In this document: in pieces, positions 8,068-16,588 of the stretch
Position numbering within the stretch: the stretch's first letter is position 1
How the letters are laid out: each line of letters starts with the position of its first letter
DNA from: Streptomyces sp. GESEQ-35
Lineage (GTDB): Bacteria; Actinomycetota; Actinomycetes; Streptomycetales; Streptomycetaceae
Assembly: GCF_017948485.1 (NCBI RefSeq)
Contig: NZ_JAFFSX010000014.1
Coordinates: forward strand, 1 to 64,000
DNA: 64,000 nt
Direction of reading: 5' to 3'
Notes under the pieces: generated by a model
Databases searched by the model: none
What the model was told of the DNA's origin: nothing
Seen by the model: only the letters and a program-made list of their open reading frames with translations
Made by a program: the position numbers and the translations under genes

Positions 8068-8829
8068 TCACGCGTGCGCCCCGGTCACGGTCCGCTCTTC
8101 CGCCGGCAGTTCGGGCGCACGGGCCGCGAGGAACGCCGTGGTGCGGCGCAGGCGGAAGCCCAGGGACTCGTACAGGCGGATGGCACCCGTGTTTCCGGCG
8201 CCGGTGTGGAGGAACGGGGTCTCTCCGCGTTCCCGTATGCCGTGGGCGACGGCGAGGATCAGCCGGGTCGCCAGGCCCTCGCCGCGGACGGCGGGGTCGG
8301 TGCAGACCGCGCTGATCTCCGTCCAGCCCGGCGGACGCAGCCGCTCCCCCGCCATGGCGACGAGGGCGCCGTTCCTGCGTATGCCGAGGTAGGTGCCGAG
8401 CTCGATGGTGCGGGGCAGGAAAGGGCCGGGCCTGGTGCGGGCGACGAGGTCGAGCATCTCGGGCACGTCGGCGGGACCGAGCCGGACCGCCTCCGGGTCG
8501 GGGGCGGCGGCCGGCCCGTCGGCCACGAGCTGTACGCCCTCGATCCGGAACGTGACCTCCCAGCCGTCCGGGACCCGCCCCCGGAAACCGAGCAGCGGTA
8601 TTTCGGTCCCGGGCCCGGCGAGCGCCGCGACATCCGCCCAGTCGGCGGCGTCGGGCTCATCGGGCAGGGCCAGCCATGGCGTCACGTCGACGGGATAGCG
8701 CAGCACCCGGCCGCGCCGCTCGGCGAAGTGGGCATGCGGGCCGGTCAGTGCGGCGAGCGCGGGGTGGTCGAGGACATGCCGCGTCGGGGCCTCGGCCTCG
8801 GACTGCACCGGCTCGTACGCCTGGGCCAT
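8068..8829 (-). CDS. GNAT-family N-acetyltransferase
   Basis: A 253-residue acetyltransferase of the GNAT fold, FR47-like. The acetyl-CoA binding motif A is VCTDPAVRGEGLATRLI (about 182-198) with the R-G-x-G-x-A type loop, and GNTGAIRLYESLGFRLRRT (about 215-235) is the typical C-terminal Asn/Tyr region. The N-terminal 110 residues look like a degenerate second GNAT half. It probably acetylates a small molecule or protein amine in the cytosol; the substrate cannot be read from sequence. It converges with the MarR gene (21-base gap). Confidence 0.8.
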   Translation of the reverse strand: MAQAYEPVQSEAEAPTRHVLDHPALAALTGPHAHFAERRGRVLRYPVDVTPWLALPDEPDAADWADVAALAGPGTEIPLLGFRGRVPDGWEVTFRIEGVQLVADGPAAAPDPEAVRLGPADVPEMLDLVARTRPGPFLPRTIELGTYLGIRRNGALVAMAGERLRPPGWTEISAVCTDPAVRGEGLATRLILAVAHGIRERGETPFLHTGAGNTGAIRLYESLGFRLRRTTAFLAARAPELPAEERTVTGAHA

Positions 8830-8945
8830 CGCTGCTGCTCTCCTTCGCGGTCGTGGGACACCGATGTGCGGGGGGGCACCGATGTGAAGGAAGATCGGCG
8901 GGCGGCTATTCCCTGGGCTCCTCGGACTTCATGCGGCCTCAATGA

Positions 8946-8980
8946 CCGCGGGGCCGCCCCTGGTCCGGGCAGCCCCGCGG
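8946..8980. other. Strong hairpin in a divergent intergenic region
   Basis: Arms CCGCGGGGCCGCCC and GGGCAGCCCCGCGG pair over 13 of 14 positions with a 7-base loop. It lies between two divergent starts (8829 and 9063), so it is not a normal 3' terminator. A -35-like TTGACT follows at 8992-8997. Just upstream (8860-8885) CACCGATGTG occurs twice as a direct repeat. It could insulate or attenuate the downstream transcript. Confidence 0.45.
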
Positions 8981-9062
8981 GCCACGTACGGTTGACTGCG
9001 TAAGCACCGATCACGTCCGATCCACGGGCCGTCACGCGCGGCGGCCTGGAGGCAGCACCCGC

Positions 9063-9660
<598 letters not shown>

Positions 9661-9668
<8 letters not shown>

Positions 9669-10416
9669 GACCTTCACTCCCCCGTCGCGCTTCGCCGTGC
9701 CCGGGCGGATCGCCGTGAGCAACCAGACCGCCGTGGTGTGGCAGACCGCCACGATCACCGAGATCCGCCGCGAGACCCCGCACGCGGCCACCTTCCGGCT
9801 CGCCGTGCCCGGCTGGCAGGGGCATCTGCCCGGCCAGCACCTGATGCTGCGGCTGACCGCCGGGGACGGTTATGCGGCCCAGCGCCACTACTCCATCGCG
9901 TCCGCGCCCGACGACTCCGGGCATATCGAGCTCACCCTCGACCACGTCCAGGGCGGCGAGGTCTCGGGCTGGTTCCACACCGTGGCCCGGCCCGGTGACC
10001 GGCTCGAGGTGCGCGGGCCGCTCAGCGGCTTCTTCGCCTGGCCCGGCGACCGGCCCGCGCTGCTGATCGGCGCCGGGTCCGGCGTCGTACCGCTGATGTC
10101 GATGCTGCGGCACCACCGGGCGCGCGGCCTGACCGTGCCGCTGCGGCTGCTGGTGTCCGCACGCGGCCCCGAGGAGCTCATCTACGGGCGCGAGTACGGC
10201 ACCGAGACGACGCCCGTGTTCACGCGGAGCGCGCCACATGGCGTACCGGTGGGACGTATGGCAGCCGCACATGTGGCCCCGCTCCTGGCCGAGCAGCCTC
10301 CTGGTGGGTGGGAGGCCTATGTGTGCGGCTCCAACGGGTTCGCCGAACACGCCTCACGCCTGCTCGTCGCGGCCGGCCAGCCGGTCGACCGCATCCGGAT
10401 CGAACGCTTCGGCTGA
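9661..10416 (+). CDS. FAD/NAD(P)-binding oxidoreductase, ferredoxin-reductase type
   Basis: A 251-residue FNR-family reductase. The FAD-binding barrel includes RHYSIAS (RxYS motif, about residue 80), and the NAD(P)-binding half has GAGSGVVPLMSMLRH (about 138) and the C-terminal YVCGSNGF motif. It ends FG with no [2Fe-2S] domain, so electrons likely pass directly to a partner. It starts at GTG 9661 inside the end of the molybdopterin gene (8-base overlap), which supports co-translation and a joint complex. I infer that it supplies NAD(P)H electrons to the Mo protein. Confidence 0.85.
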
Positions 10417-10503
10417 CGCACATCGGTCTCTACAGCTGACGCAAACCCCCCGCTTAGGTCACTCGATGTGGGCACTCGTACGCGTGACGGCGAGGAGGTC
10501 GAC

Positions 10504-11085
10504 ATGCGAACCCGGGTGCGCGGCTGGCGCTGGCGACCCAATCCGCTGCGACGCCGGTCTGACGTGGTCGAGGCGTGGACGGTGGTGGTCGTGGCCGTCC
10601 TGCTGTTCGTGGGCGCGCCGTTGGCCGGGGTGGCCGCGGCGTTGTGGGCCCATGCCGAGGCACAGGCGATCACCGCGGCCCAGCGCGCCGACCGCCGGCA
10701 GGTGCGAGCCGAGGTGGTCGGCGCCACTTCGGGCTCACTCCCGGTGCAGGGCGGCCGGACGTTCACGCGCCGGGCGACCGTGCGCTGGACCGAGCCGGGC
10801 GAGGGAGAGCGCACGGCGAGTGCGCCTGTGTCACCGGGCACGCGGCCGGGTGACACGGTCGACGTGTGGTTCGACTCCCGGGGCCGCGGCGTCGCGCCGC
10901 CGCCGGACGGGTTCGCGGCCTGGCAGCACACGCTCGTCATGGGCCTGTGCGCCACGGGCGGTGCGGTCGCCGTCGTGCTCCTCGGACATGTGGTCACACG
11001 CCATGTGGCAACGCACCACCGGCTGACCGAGTGGGAACGGGAGTGGGCCCGTACGGAACCGGAGTGGACGCGTCGGTCGGCCTGA
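10504..11085 (+). CDS. Rv1733c-family membrane protein, copy 1
   Basis: A 193-residue protein of the actinobacterial Rv1733c family: cytoplasmic RGWRWRPNPLRRRSDVVEAW start, transmembrane helix 1 (about 24-48), an extracellular domain with VRWTEPGEG and PGTRPGDTVDVWFDSRG, transmembrane helix 2 (about 140-162) and a basic/acidic C-terminal EWEREWARTEPEW. GGAGG lies 6 bases before ATG 10504. A paralogue of exactly the same length is at 20743-21324 on the other strand. The family is linked to dormancy regulons in mycobacteria; the molecular role is unknown. Confidence 0.85.
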   Translation: MRTRVRGWRWRPNPLRRRSDVVEAWTVVVVAVLLFVGAPLAGVAAALWAHAEAQAITAAQRADRRQVRAEVVGATSGSLPVQGGRTFTRRATVRWTEPGEGERTASAPVSPGTRPGDTVDVWFDSRGRGVAPPPDGFAAWQHTLVMGLCATGGAVAVVLLGHVVTRHVATHHRLTEWEREWARTEPEWTRRSA

Positions 11086-11089
11086 CCGG

Positions 11090-12472
11090 TTACACCTGGC
11101 CCTTCTGCATCCGGCGTGCGATTCGCCGGTGGTCCCGCAGCGCGTCCGCCAGCCCCGGCAGGACCGGTTCGCCGCGGTCGACGAGGATCCGGCCGCCGAC
11201 GACCGTGGTCCAGGCCCGGGCGGGTCCGCAGCGCAGCCATGCCTCCACGGGGTCGCTGAGCGCGCCGGCCAGCGCCACCTCGTGCAGGTCCCAGACGACC
11301 AGGTCGGCGCAGGCCCCGGGGCGAAGATGCCCCAGTTCGTCGGCGCGGCCCAGACAGCGCGCCGAGCCGCGGGTCGCGATGTCGAGGGCATCCCGCGCGG
11401 TCATCGCCCCGGGCCCGCCGCGGTAGCGGCCCAGCAGCAACGCCCCCCGGGTCTCCATCCAGAGGGAGGCGTGGTCGGTGGAGGCGGAGCCGTCGCAGCC
11501 GATGCCGACAGGCAGCCCGAGCTCGCGCATCTCGCGCACCGGCGCGGTGCCGCCGCCGATGAGCATGTTGGAGCTGGGGCAGTGCGCCACACCGACGCCC
11601 GCGGCCGCGAGGCGGCGCAGCTCGTCGCCGTTCGGGTAGATGCAGTGCGCGACCCAGGTGCGGTCGCTCATCCAGCCGGTGTCCTCGAAGTACTCCACGG
11701 GCCGGCAGCCGTAGGTCTCGAGGCAGTAGATGTCCTCGTCGTGGTCCTCGGCGAGATGGGTGTGCAGCCGTACGTCGTACCGCTCGGCCAGTTCGGCGGT
11801 GGCAGTCATCAGCTCCTTGGTGACCGAGAACGGCGAGCAGGGCGCGAGCGCGACCCGCACCAGCGCACCCGGCGCGGGATCGTGATGCGCCTTGATCAGC
11901 CGCTCACTGTCGGCGAGCACCTCGTCGGTGGTCTGCGTGACGCTCCTGGGCGGCAGTCCTCCGTCGTCCACGGAACGGGTCATCGAGCCGCGTGTCGCGT
12001 GGAAGCGGAAGCCGATGTCGCGGGCGGCGCGGATCTCGGCGTCGACGAGGCGCGGGCGCGGATGGACGTAGAGGTGGTCGGAGGAAGTGGTGCAGCCGCC
12101 CATCAGGAGCTCGGCCATCCCTACGTACGCCGACACGTACGCGGCCTCCTCGTCGAGGCCGGACCAGAGGGGGTAGAGCGTGGTCAGCCAGTCGAACAGG
12201 GAGCCGTTCACCGCGGGGGCGTAGGAGCGGGTGAGGTTCTGGTAGATGTGGTGGTGCGTGTTGATCAGGCCGGGGGTGACGATCCGTCCGGCAGCGGAGA
12301 CGGTCGTACGGGCCTCGGGTTCGCTTCCGGGGGCGCCCACGTCGGTGACCCGACCACCTGTGACGGCCACCCAGCCGCCCGGGATCTCCAGGTCCCCGTC
12401 CACGACAAGGAGTTTGGCGTCCCTGACCAGTAGTTCGGTGTCCTGGACGGGCGGATCATCGGCGAACGACAT
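11090..12472 (-). CDS. Amidohydrolase, 8-oxoguanine deaminase/atrazine-hydrolase group
   Basis: A 460-residue metal-dependent hydrolase. The TIM-barrel metal site shows NTHHHIYQNL (HxH, about 71-76), HTHLAEDHDED, AHCIYPNGDEL and GCDGSASTDHASLW (final Asp). Short beta-sandwich segments flank the barrel (1-65 and the C-terminal 60 residues, ending LVVWDL...VGGRILVDRG). The sequence pattern best fits the 8-oxoguanine/cytosine-type aminohydrolases, which deaminate oxidised purines. The start at 12472 (MSFADD) lacks a good ribosome site, and upstream in-frame codons exist to 12577. It is divergent from the esterase at 12576 and convergent with the Rv1733c-family gene (4-base gap). Confidence 0.85.
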   Translation of the reverse strand: MSFADDPPVQDTELLVRDAKLLVVDGDLEIPGGWVAVTGGRVTDVGAPGSEPEARTTVSAAGRIVTPGLINTHHHIYQNLTRSYAPAVNGSLFDWLTTLYPLWSGLDEEAAYVSAYVGMAELLMGGCTTSSDHLYVHPRPRLVDAEIRAARDIGFRFHATRGSMTRSVDDGGLPPRSVTQTTDEVLADSERLIKAHHDPAPGALVRVALAPCSPFSVTKELMTATAELAERYDVRLHTHLAEDHDEDIYCLETYGCRPVEYFEDTGWMSDRTWVAHCIYPNGDELRRLAAAGVGVAHCPSSNMLIGGGTAPVREMRELGLPVGIGCDGSASTDHASLWMETRGALLLGRYRGGPGAMTARDALDIATRGSARCLGRADELGHLRPGACADLVVWDLHEVALAGALSDPVEAWLRCGPARAWTTVVGGRILVDRGEPVLPGLADALRDHRRIARRMQKGQV

Positions 12473-12575
12473 GGCCTCATGGTAGGCGCCGGCCGGATCA
12501 AAGACCTGGTCAGTCGTCGGACCACGCACGTACGGTGTGATCACTCGCAGGCACTCGACACAAAGGTGGTTGTCC

Positions 12576-13544
12576 ATGGCCTTGTTCGACCTCTCCCTGG
12601 AGGAGCTCCGCGCGTACCGCAGTGCCTCCGCAGAGCCCGAGGACTTCGACGCGTTCTGGTCCCAGACCCTGGAGGAGACGCGCGAGCACGATCTGGACGT
12701 CCGCTTCGATCCGGTCGATACGGGGCTGACGACGGTGCAGGTGTACGACGTGACGTTCGCCGGGTTCGGCGGTCACCCGGTGAAGGGCTGGCTGACGCTT
12801 CCCTCGCGGGTCGACGCGCCGGTTCCGGTGGTCGTGGAGTACGTGGGCTACGGCGGCGGGCGCGGTCTGCCGCACGAGCATCTGCTGTGGGCGTCCACCG
12901 GCCGGGCGCACTTCGTGATGGACACCCGCGGGCAGGGCAGCGCGTGGGGCGGCGGCGGGGGCACCGCGGATCCGGTGGCGGGCGCGCCCGCGTATCCCGG
13001 GTTCATGACCCGCGGCATCGACGCGCCCGAGAACTACTACTACCGCCGGGTGTTCACGGACGGCGTGCGTGCCGTTGACGCGGCCCGCGCGCACCCGCTG
13101 ACCGACCCGGCGCGCACCGTCGCGCTCGGCAGCAGCCAGGGCGGCGGCATCACCCTCGCGGTGGGCGGGCTGGTCCCGGATCTCGCCGCGGTGGCGCCGG
13201 ATGTGCCGTTCCTGTGCGACTTCCCGCGCGCGACGGCCTTGACGGACCGCAATCCGTACCGCGAGATCGGCAACTACCTCAAGACGCACCGCGGCCGCAG
13301 TGCCGACGTCCTGCGCACGCTCTCCTACTTCGACGCCGTGCACTTCGCGCCCCGCGGGAGCGCTCCCGCCCTGTTCTCGACGGCCCTGGAGGACCAGACG
13401 TGCCCGCCGTCCACCGTCTTCGCGGCCTTCAACGCCTGGGCGCACGAGGACAAGGCGATCGAGGTGTACGACTTCAACGACCATGAGGGCGGCGGCCCCT
13501 ACCAGCAGGCGGCCCAGCTGCGCTGGTTGCGGTCGCACGCCTGA
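12576..13544 (+). CDS. Acetyl xylan esterase/cephalosporin-C deacetylase (AXE1, CE7)
   Basis: A 322-residue alpha/beta-hydrolase of the AXE1 family. The catalytic triad is visible: Ser187 in GSSQGGG, Asp in ALEDQTCPP, His in NDHEGGG; the RGQG motif (DTRGQGSAW, about 117-124) is the CE7 signature. It deacetylates short acetylated sugars such as xylo-oligosaccharides. There is no signal peptide, so it is intracellular, like other CE7 enzymes, acting on imported substrates. AAGGTGG precedes ATG 12576. It is monocistronic, divergent from the amidohydrolase. Confidence 0.9.
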   Translation: MALFDLSLEELRAYRSASAEPEDFDAFWSQTLEETREHDLDVRFDPVDTGLTTVQVYDVTFAGFGGHPVKGWLTLPSRVDAPVPVVVEYVGYGGGRGLPHEHLLWASTGRAHFVMDTRGQGSAWGGGGGTADPVAGAPAYPGFMTRGIDAPENYYYRRVFTDGVRAVDAARAHPLTDPARTVALGSSQGGGITLAVGGLVPDLAAVAPDVPFLCDFPRATALTDRNPYREIGNYLKTHRGRSADVLRTLSYFDAVHFAPRGSAPALFSTALEDQTCPPSTVFAAFNAWAHEDKAIEVYDFNDHEGGGPYQQAAQLRWLRSHA

Positions 13545-13898
13545 GACTCCGCCCGGCGCCTTTCACTCCGGTCCGACCAGTCGGCTGAGCCCATGCCCGA
13601 GCACGAGCCGCCGGCACCGACTTCACCGTCAGGGTGCCCGAGAAGGAGGCCGGGCCGCGATCTTCGGCCAGTTGACGCCCGAGGCCCTCGCCTCGCCGGC
13701 CAACCCCTGGTGGGGGCGACGCGGACCGACACACCCGAGTGGCGGGCCGACGGCCACCGCGGCCTCTACCCCCGAGGCGGCCGAACGGTTTCGGCCGAAC
13801 CGGCGAGCCGGTCTTCCCTGGTGGTTTAGACCAATGCTAGATCTGGTGGCGCAATGAGCCCGCACGGCTACGGAACGTCACCTCACAGGAGGCGCGGC
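13545..13898. other. Intergenic region before a GntR gene
   Basis: This stretch of 354 bp holds the dre-like operator at 13822-13833 and otherwise only GC-rich sequence. The stretch 13610-13800 has coding-like codon bias in changing frames (for example an open piece reading AIFGQLTPEALASPANPWWG), which could be a decayed gene remnant; I cannot name it. Confidence 0.35.
13822..13833. promoter_or_regulatory. dre-like operator (TGGTTTAGACCA)
   Basis: TGGTTTAGACCA differs at one base from the palindromic core TGGTCTAGACCA of the sites bound by DasR, a GntR/HutC regulator of Streptomyces. It lies 66 bp before the start of the GntR gene at 13899, so autoregulation is likely. Confidence 0.6.
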
Positions 13899-14642
13899 AT
13901 GGCCCGCACCACCCCCCATGACCATCCGCTCAGCGAAGGACAGCCCCTCTACTGGCGCATCGCGACGCAGTTGCTCGGCGAGCTGCGCGACGGCACCATC
14001 CCGCCCGGCGAACGGCTGCCCGGAGAACGGCAGTTGGCCGGACACTTCGGCGTCAGCAGGGAGACCGTACGACAGGCACTGGAAGTGCTCCGCCATGGCG
14101 GCCTGGTCGCCACCGACCGCCGCGGCAGCCACGCGGCGCTGCCCGGCCTGCCGGTCGAGACCCCGCCCTCGCTCGCCTTCCCGGTCGGCGCCCGGACCGC
14201 TGATCCGGCGGCCGTCGGCCGGGCCACCGTCACCTGGGAGGCTCCCCCGCCCGATCACGCCGCGGCCCTGGGGCTCGCCCCGCACCGGCCGACCCTCGTC
14301 CACCGCTACGAGTCCGCCACCGCCGACGGCCACGGACTGCGCACGGCCGTGACGTCCTTCTCGGCCGTGGCCCTGACCGAGGTGGAGGAGCTGGGGCGCT
14401 ACCGCGACCGGGCCGACGGCGCCGCCGGGGCACAGCTGAGACGGGTCTACGACTGGATGCGCAAGGCGGGACTGTCCCTGCACCACCGGGACTCGATCAC
14501 CCGCCTCCCGGACACGCCGTCGGTACGGGTCACGCGACAGGTGCGCGACCAGTACGCCCGGCCACTGGAGATCACCGACCTCGTCGTGGACGCCCACCAG
14601 GACGCCCTCGTCTACGAGTTCACACTGCCGGCGGCGGGCTGA
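13899..14642 (+). CDS. GntR-family regulator, HutC/UTRA type
   Basis: A 247-residue regulator. The winged helix (about 15-80) reads YWRIATQLLGELRDG and RQLAGHFGVSRETVRQALEVLRHGGLVATDRRG; the C-terminal half (about 95-245) is a UTRA ligand-binding domain with HRYESAT and the terminal DAHQDALVYEF strand. HutC-type regulators sense small effectors such as amino-sugar phosphates or histidine derivatives. AGGAGG precedes ATG 13899. The 3' end overlaps the convergent MEDS gene by 23 bases. The dre-like site upstream suggests a DasR-like DNA specificity; the effector is unknown. Confidence 0.9.
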   Translation: MARTTPHDHPLSEGQPLYWRIATQLLGELRDGTIPPGERLPGERQLAGHFGVSRETVRQALEVLRHGGLVATDRRGSHAALPGLPVETPPSLAFPVGARTADPAAVGRATVTWEAPPPDHAAALGLAPHRPTLVHRYESATADGHGLRTAVTSFSAVALTEVEELGRYRDRADGAAGAQLRRVYDWMRKAGLSLHHRDSITRLPDTPSVRVTRQVRDQYARPLEITDLVVDAHQDALVYEFTLPAAG

Positions 14643-15594
14643 CCACGCAGGAGCGCCGGAAGTACAGTCGCACCACGGACCCCGTGGGATCCAGGTGCTC
14701 GGCGACCAGGTCGCTCAACTGCCGCACCAGCCACATGCCGTGGCCGTTCGCGGCGCGCGGCTCGGGTGGGATGTGGCCGGGGAACGTGGGGCGGGGCAGC
14801 GAGGTGTGGGCCCCGCCGTCCCGGATCTCGCAGACGACGTGGTCGGGATCGCTACGCAGTCGGACCACGCCCTGTCCACCGCCGTAGCGCACCGCGTCGA
14901 CCACGGCCTCGTGCGCCGCCGCCACCAAGTCGTACGTCCGCTGCTCCGACATGCCGTGGCGGCGGGCGTACGCAGCGAGGGCGTGGCGGACGGCCGCCGA
15001 ACGGCCGCGGCAGAAGCGGATGTCGTCCGGTCCGGCGGGCAGCGGGTCCGGGCGGCGCTGTGCGGTGACCTCCGCGGAGAAGGCCGCCGGGTCCGCGTAG
15101 TCACCGCTGGGCGCGGACGCGCGGGCGCCCAGGGCGAGTTCGGGGTGGGTACGTCGCGCCGTGGACAGGACCGTGGCAGCGAGTGACCGGGTGTCGTACG
15201 GGCACAGGATCCAGTGGGCGGTGCCGGCGAAGGCGACGTTCACGAGGGACTCGTAGCGCATCCACTCCTGTGTCTCGAAGTCGGTGCGGCCCCTCCAGAC
15301 GGGTTCGCCGACGACGCGGACCCTGCGGGCCTCGCCCTGCCGGAGGCAGTAGGCGTGGTAGCGGCCCAGGGTGCGGGACGGGTAGTCGTACCAGTCGCGG
15401 GAGTCGGCGAACTCGACGCCCCCCGCCCGGCTGCCGAGCGCTTCGGTCAGCAGGGCGATGTGGTGGCCGCTCAGCACCGCGAGGACGGCGTCGCCGGCGT
15501 CGAGACCGTCGCGGACGAAGTCGGCCGTGCCCGTGAGGAATTCCCGGTCGGAGCCGTAGCACAGTGCCTGGTGCACGAAGCCCGTACGGGTCAT
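14620..15594 (-). CDS. MEDS domain-histidine kinase-like ATPase (anti-sigma factor type)
   Basis: A 324-residue protein: MEDS sensory domain (about 5-165; HQALCYGSDREFLTG, ARRVRVVGEPVW, WILCPYD) and an RsbW-like HATPase domain (about 195-315). G boxes are present (VVCEIRDGGA and NGHGMWLVRQLSDLV). The N box reads HEAVVDAVRYG, so the Mg-binding Asn of RsbW-type kinases is Asp233 here. Such proteins bind sigma factors or phosphorylate STAS partners. The ATG overlaps the stop of the upstream MEDS-STAS gene (ATGA), so the two are made together and probably bind each other. It overlaps the GntR gene by 23 bases on the opposite strand. Confidence 0.85.
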   Translation of the reverse strand: MTRTGFVHQALCYGSDREFLTGTADFVRDGLDAGDAVLAVLSGHHIALLTEALGSRAGGVEFADSRDWYDYPSRTLGRYHAYCLRQGEARRVRVVGEPVWRGRTDFETQEWMRYESLVNVAFAGTAHWILCPYDTRSLAATVLSTARRTHPELALGARASAPSGDYADPAAFSAEVTAQRRPDPLPAGPDDIRFCRGRSAAVRHALAAYARRHGMSEQRTYDLVAAAHEAVVDAVRYGGGQGVVRLRSDPDHVVCEIRDGGAHTSLPRPTFPGHIPPEPRAANGHGMWLVRQLSDLVAEHLDPTGSVVRLYFRRSCVVSPPPAV

Positions 15595-16484
15595 CTCAGC
15601 TCTCCTCCGGGTTCGATACGCAGGCCGGGGACCCGGTCCCAGCCGGTCACCCGCATCACCCGGCGGATGTGCGGGGCGACGCCGGACAGTTCGAGCGTGC
15701 CGCCGGCCGCGGACAGGTCGAGCGCGCAGTACACCAGCAGGCGCAGGGCACCCACGTCGATGAAGCGCAGGCCGCCGAGGTCGAGCCGGGTGCGGATCCC
15801 GTGCGCGGTGCGGGCCAGGGCACGGTTCCGCTCGGCGTGCAGGGCGCGGGCGACGGCGGTGACGTTCGAGTCGTCGATCTCACCGGTGAGGGCGAGGCCC
15901 GGGGGGACGAAGGTACGGGTGATGGAGAGGAGGTCGTCGCGCCATATGTCGTCGGCGCCGACCCGGCCATGGTGCAGTCCGACGATCGGGGCGAGTTCGG
16001 CCTCGTCGAAGACCCGGCGGTCGTACTGGCAGATGCCGAGCACAGGCAGCGAGGCGAACACGGAGTCCAGCAGCAACTCGCTGTCGTGCAGCGTCTTGAG
16101 CGCCTGGCCGGCCTGGGCGCGCAGCGTCTCCGTGCCCACCCGCAGACCGAGGAAGCCGTCGCCGACCGCGCGGCGTGCCTCGCGGCGGATCACTTCGTCG
16201 AGGTCCCACAGGCCTTCCGGGCCGGCCAGGTGTCCGTCGACGCACAGCCTGCCCATCGCGACCTCCTCGTCGACCCGGCAGCCGTGCACCTCCAGAAAGG
16301 ACAGGGCGACGCCGGCCGGGATGTCGGCGGGCGGCAGCAGGAGCCCGCGGTGGCCGCTGGCCAGGCCGTCGAGCAGGAACGCGGCGAGTACGGTCTCGCG
16401 TTCCTCGTCCGTGTCGTAGCCGAGGAGCAGATGGTCGCCGTGGCGCATCTGTCCCACGGTTGTCAGAGCGGGTACGACCGTCAT
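15591..16484 (-). CDS. MEDS domain-STAS protein (anti-sigma antagonist type)
   Basis: A 297-residue protein. The MEDS sensory domain occupies about 10-180 (MRHGDHLLLGYDTDEER, HRGLLLPPADIPAG, ICQYDRRVFD). The C-terminal STAS domain (about 195-295) has TRLDLGGLRFIDVGALRLL. STAS antagonists normally carry a phosphorylated Ser/Thr directly after the FID segment; here the segment is FIDVGAL (241-247), with no Ser. GGGAGG lies 6 bases before ATG 16484. It is the first gene of a two-gene operon with the ATPase. I infer a ligand-sensing partner switch that may not use phosphorylation. Upstream open frame to 16772 is a shadow. Confidence 0.85.
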   Translation of the reverse strand: MTVVPALTTVGQMRHGDHLLLGYDTDEERETVLAAFLLDGLASGHRGLLLPPADIPAGVALSFLEVHGCRVDEEVAMGRLCVDGHLAGPEGLWDLDEVIRREARRAVGDGFLGLRVGTETLRAQAGQALKTLHDSELLLDSVFASLPVLGICQYDRRVFDEAELAPIVGLHHGRVGADDIWRDDLLSITRTFVPPGLALTGEIDDSNVTAVARALHAERNRALARTAHGIRTRLDLGGLRFIDVGALRLLVYCALDLSAAGGTLELSGVAPHIRRVMRVTGWDRVPGLRIEPGGELR

Positions 16485-16588
16485 CCCGCACCTCCCTGGG
16501 TGGGCCGGGACCGCTTCCACGCTACGCCGGAAGCAGCCGTCCCGTGAGGGGTTAAGGTGACCGCCATCGGTTCCGGTGAGGGGGGACG

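Noticed and set aside
13593..13829. Short frames in the region before the GntR gene
   Set aside because: Frames shift and no family or ribosome site is recognisable; kept only as a possible gene remnant.
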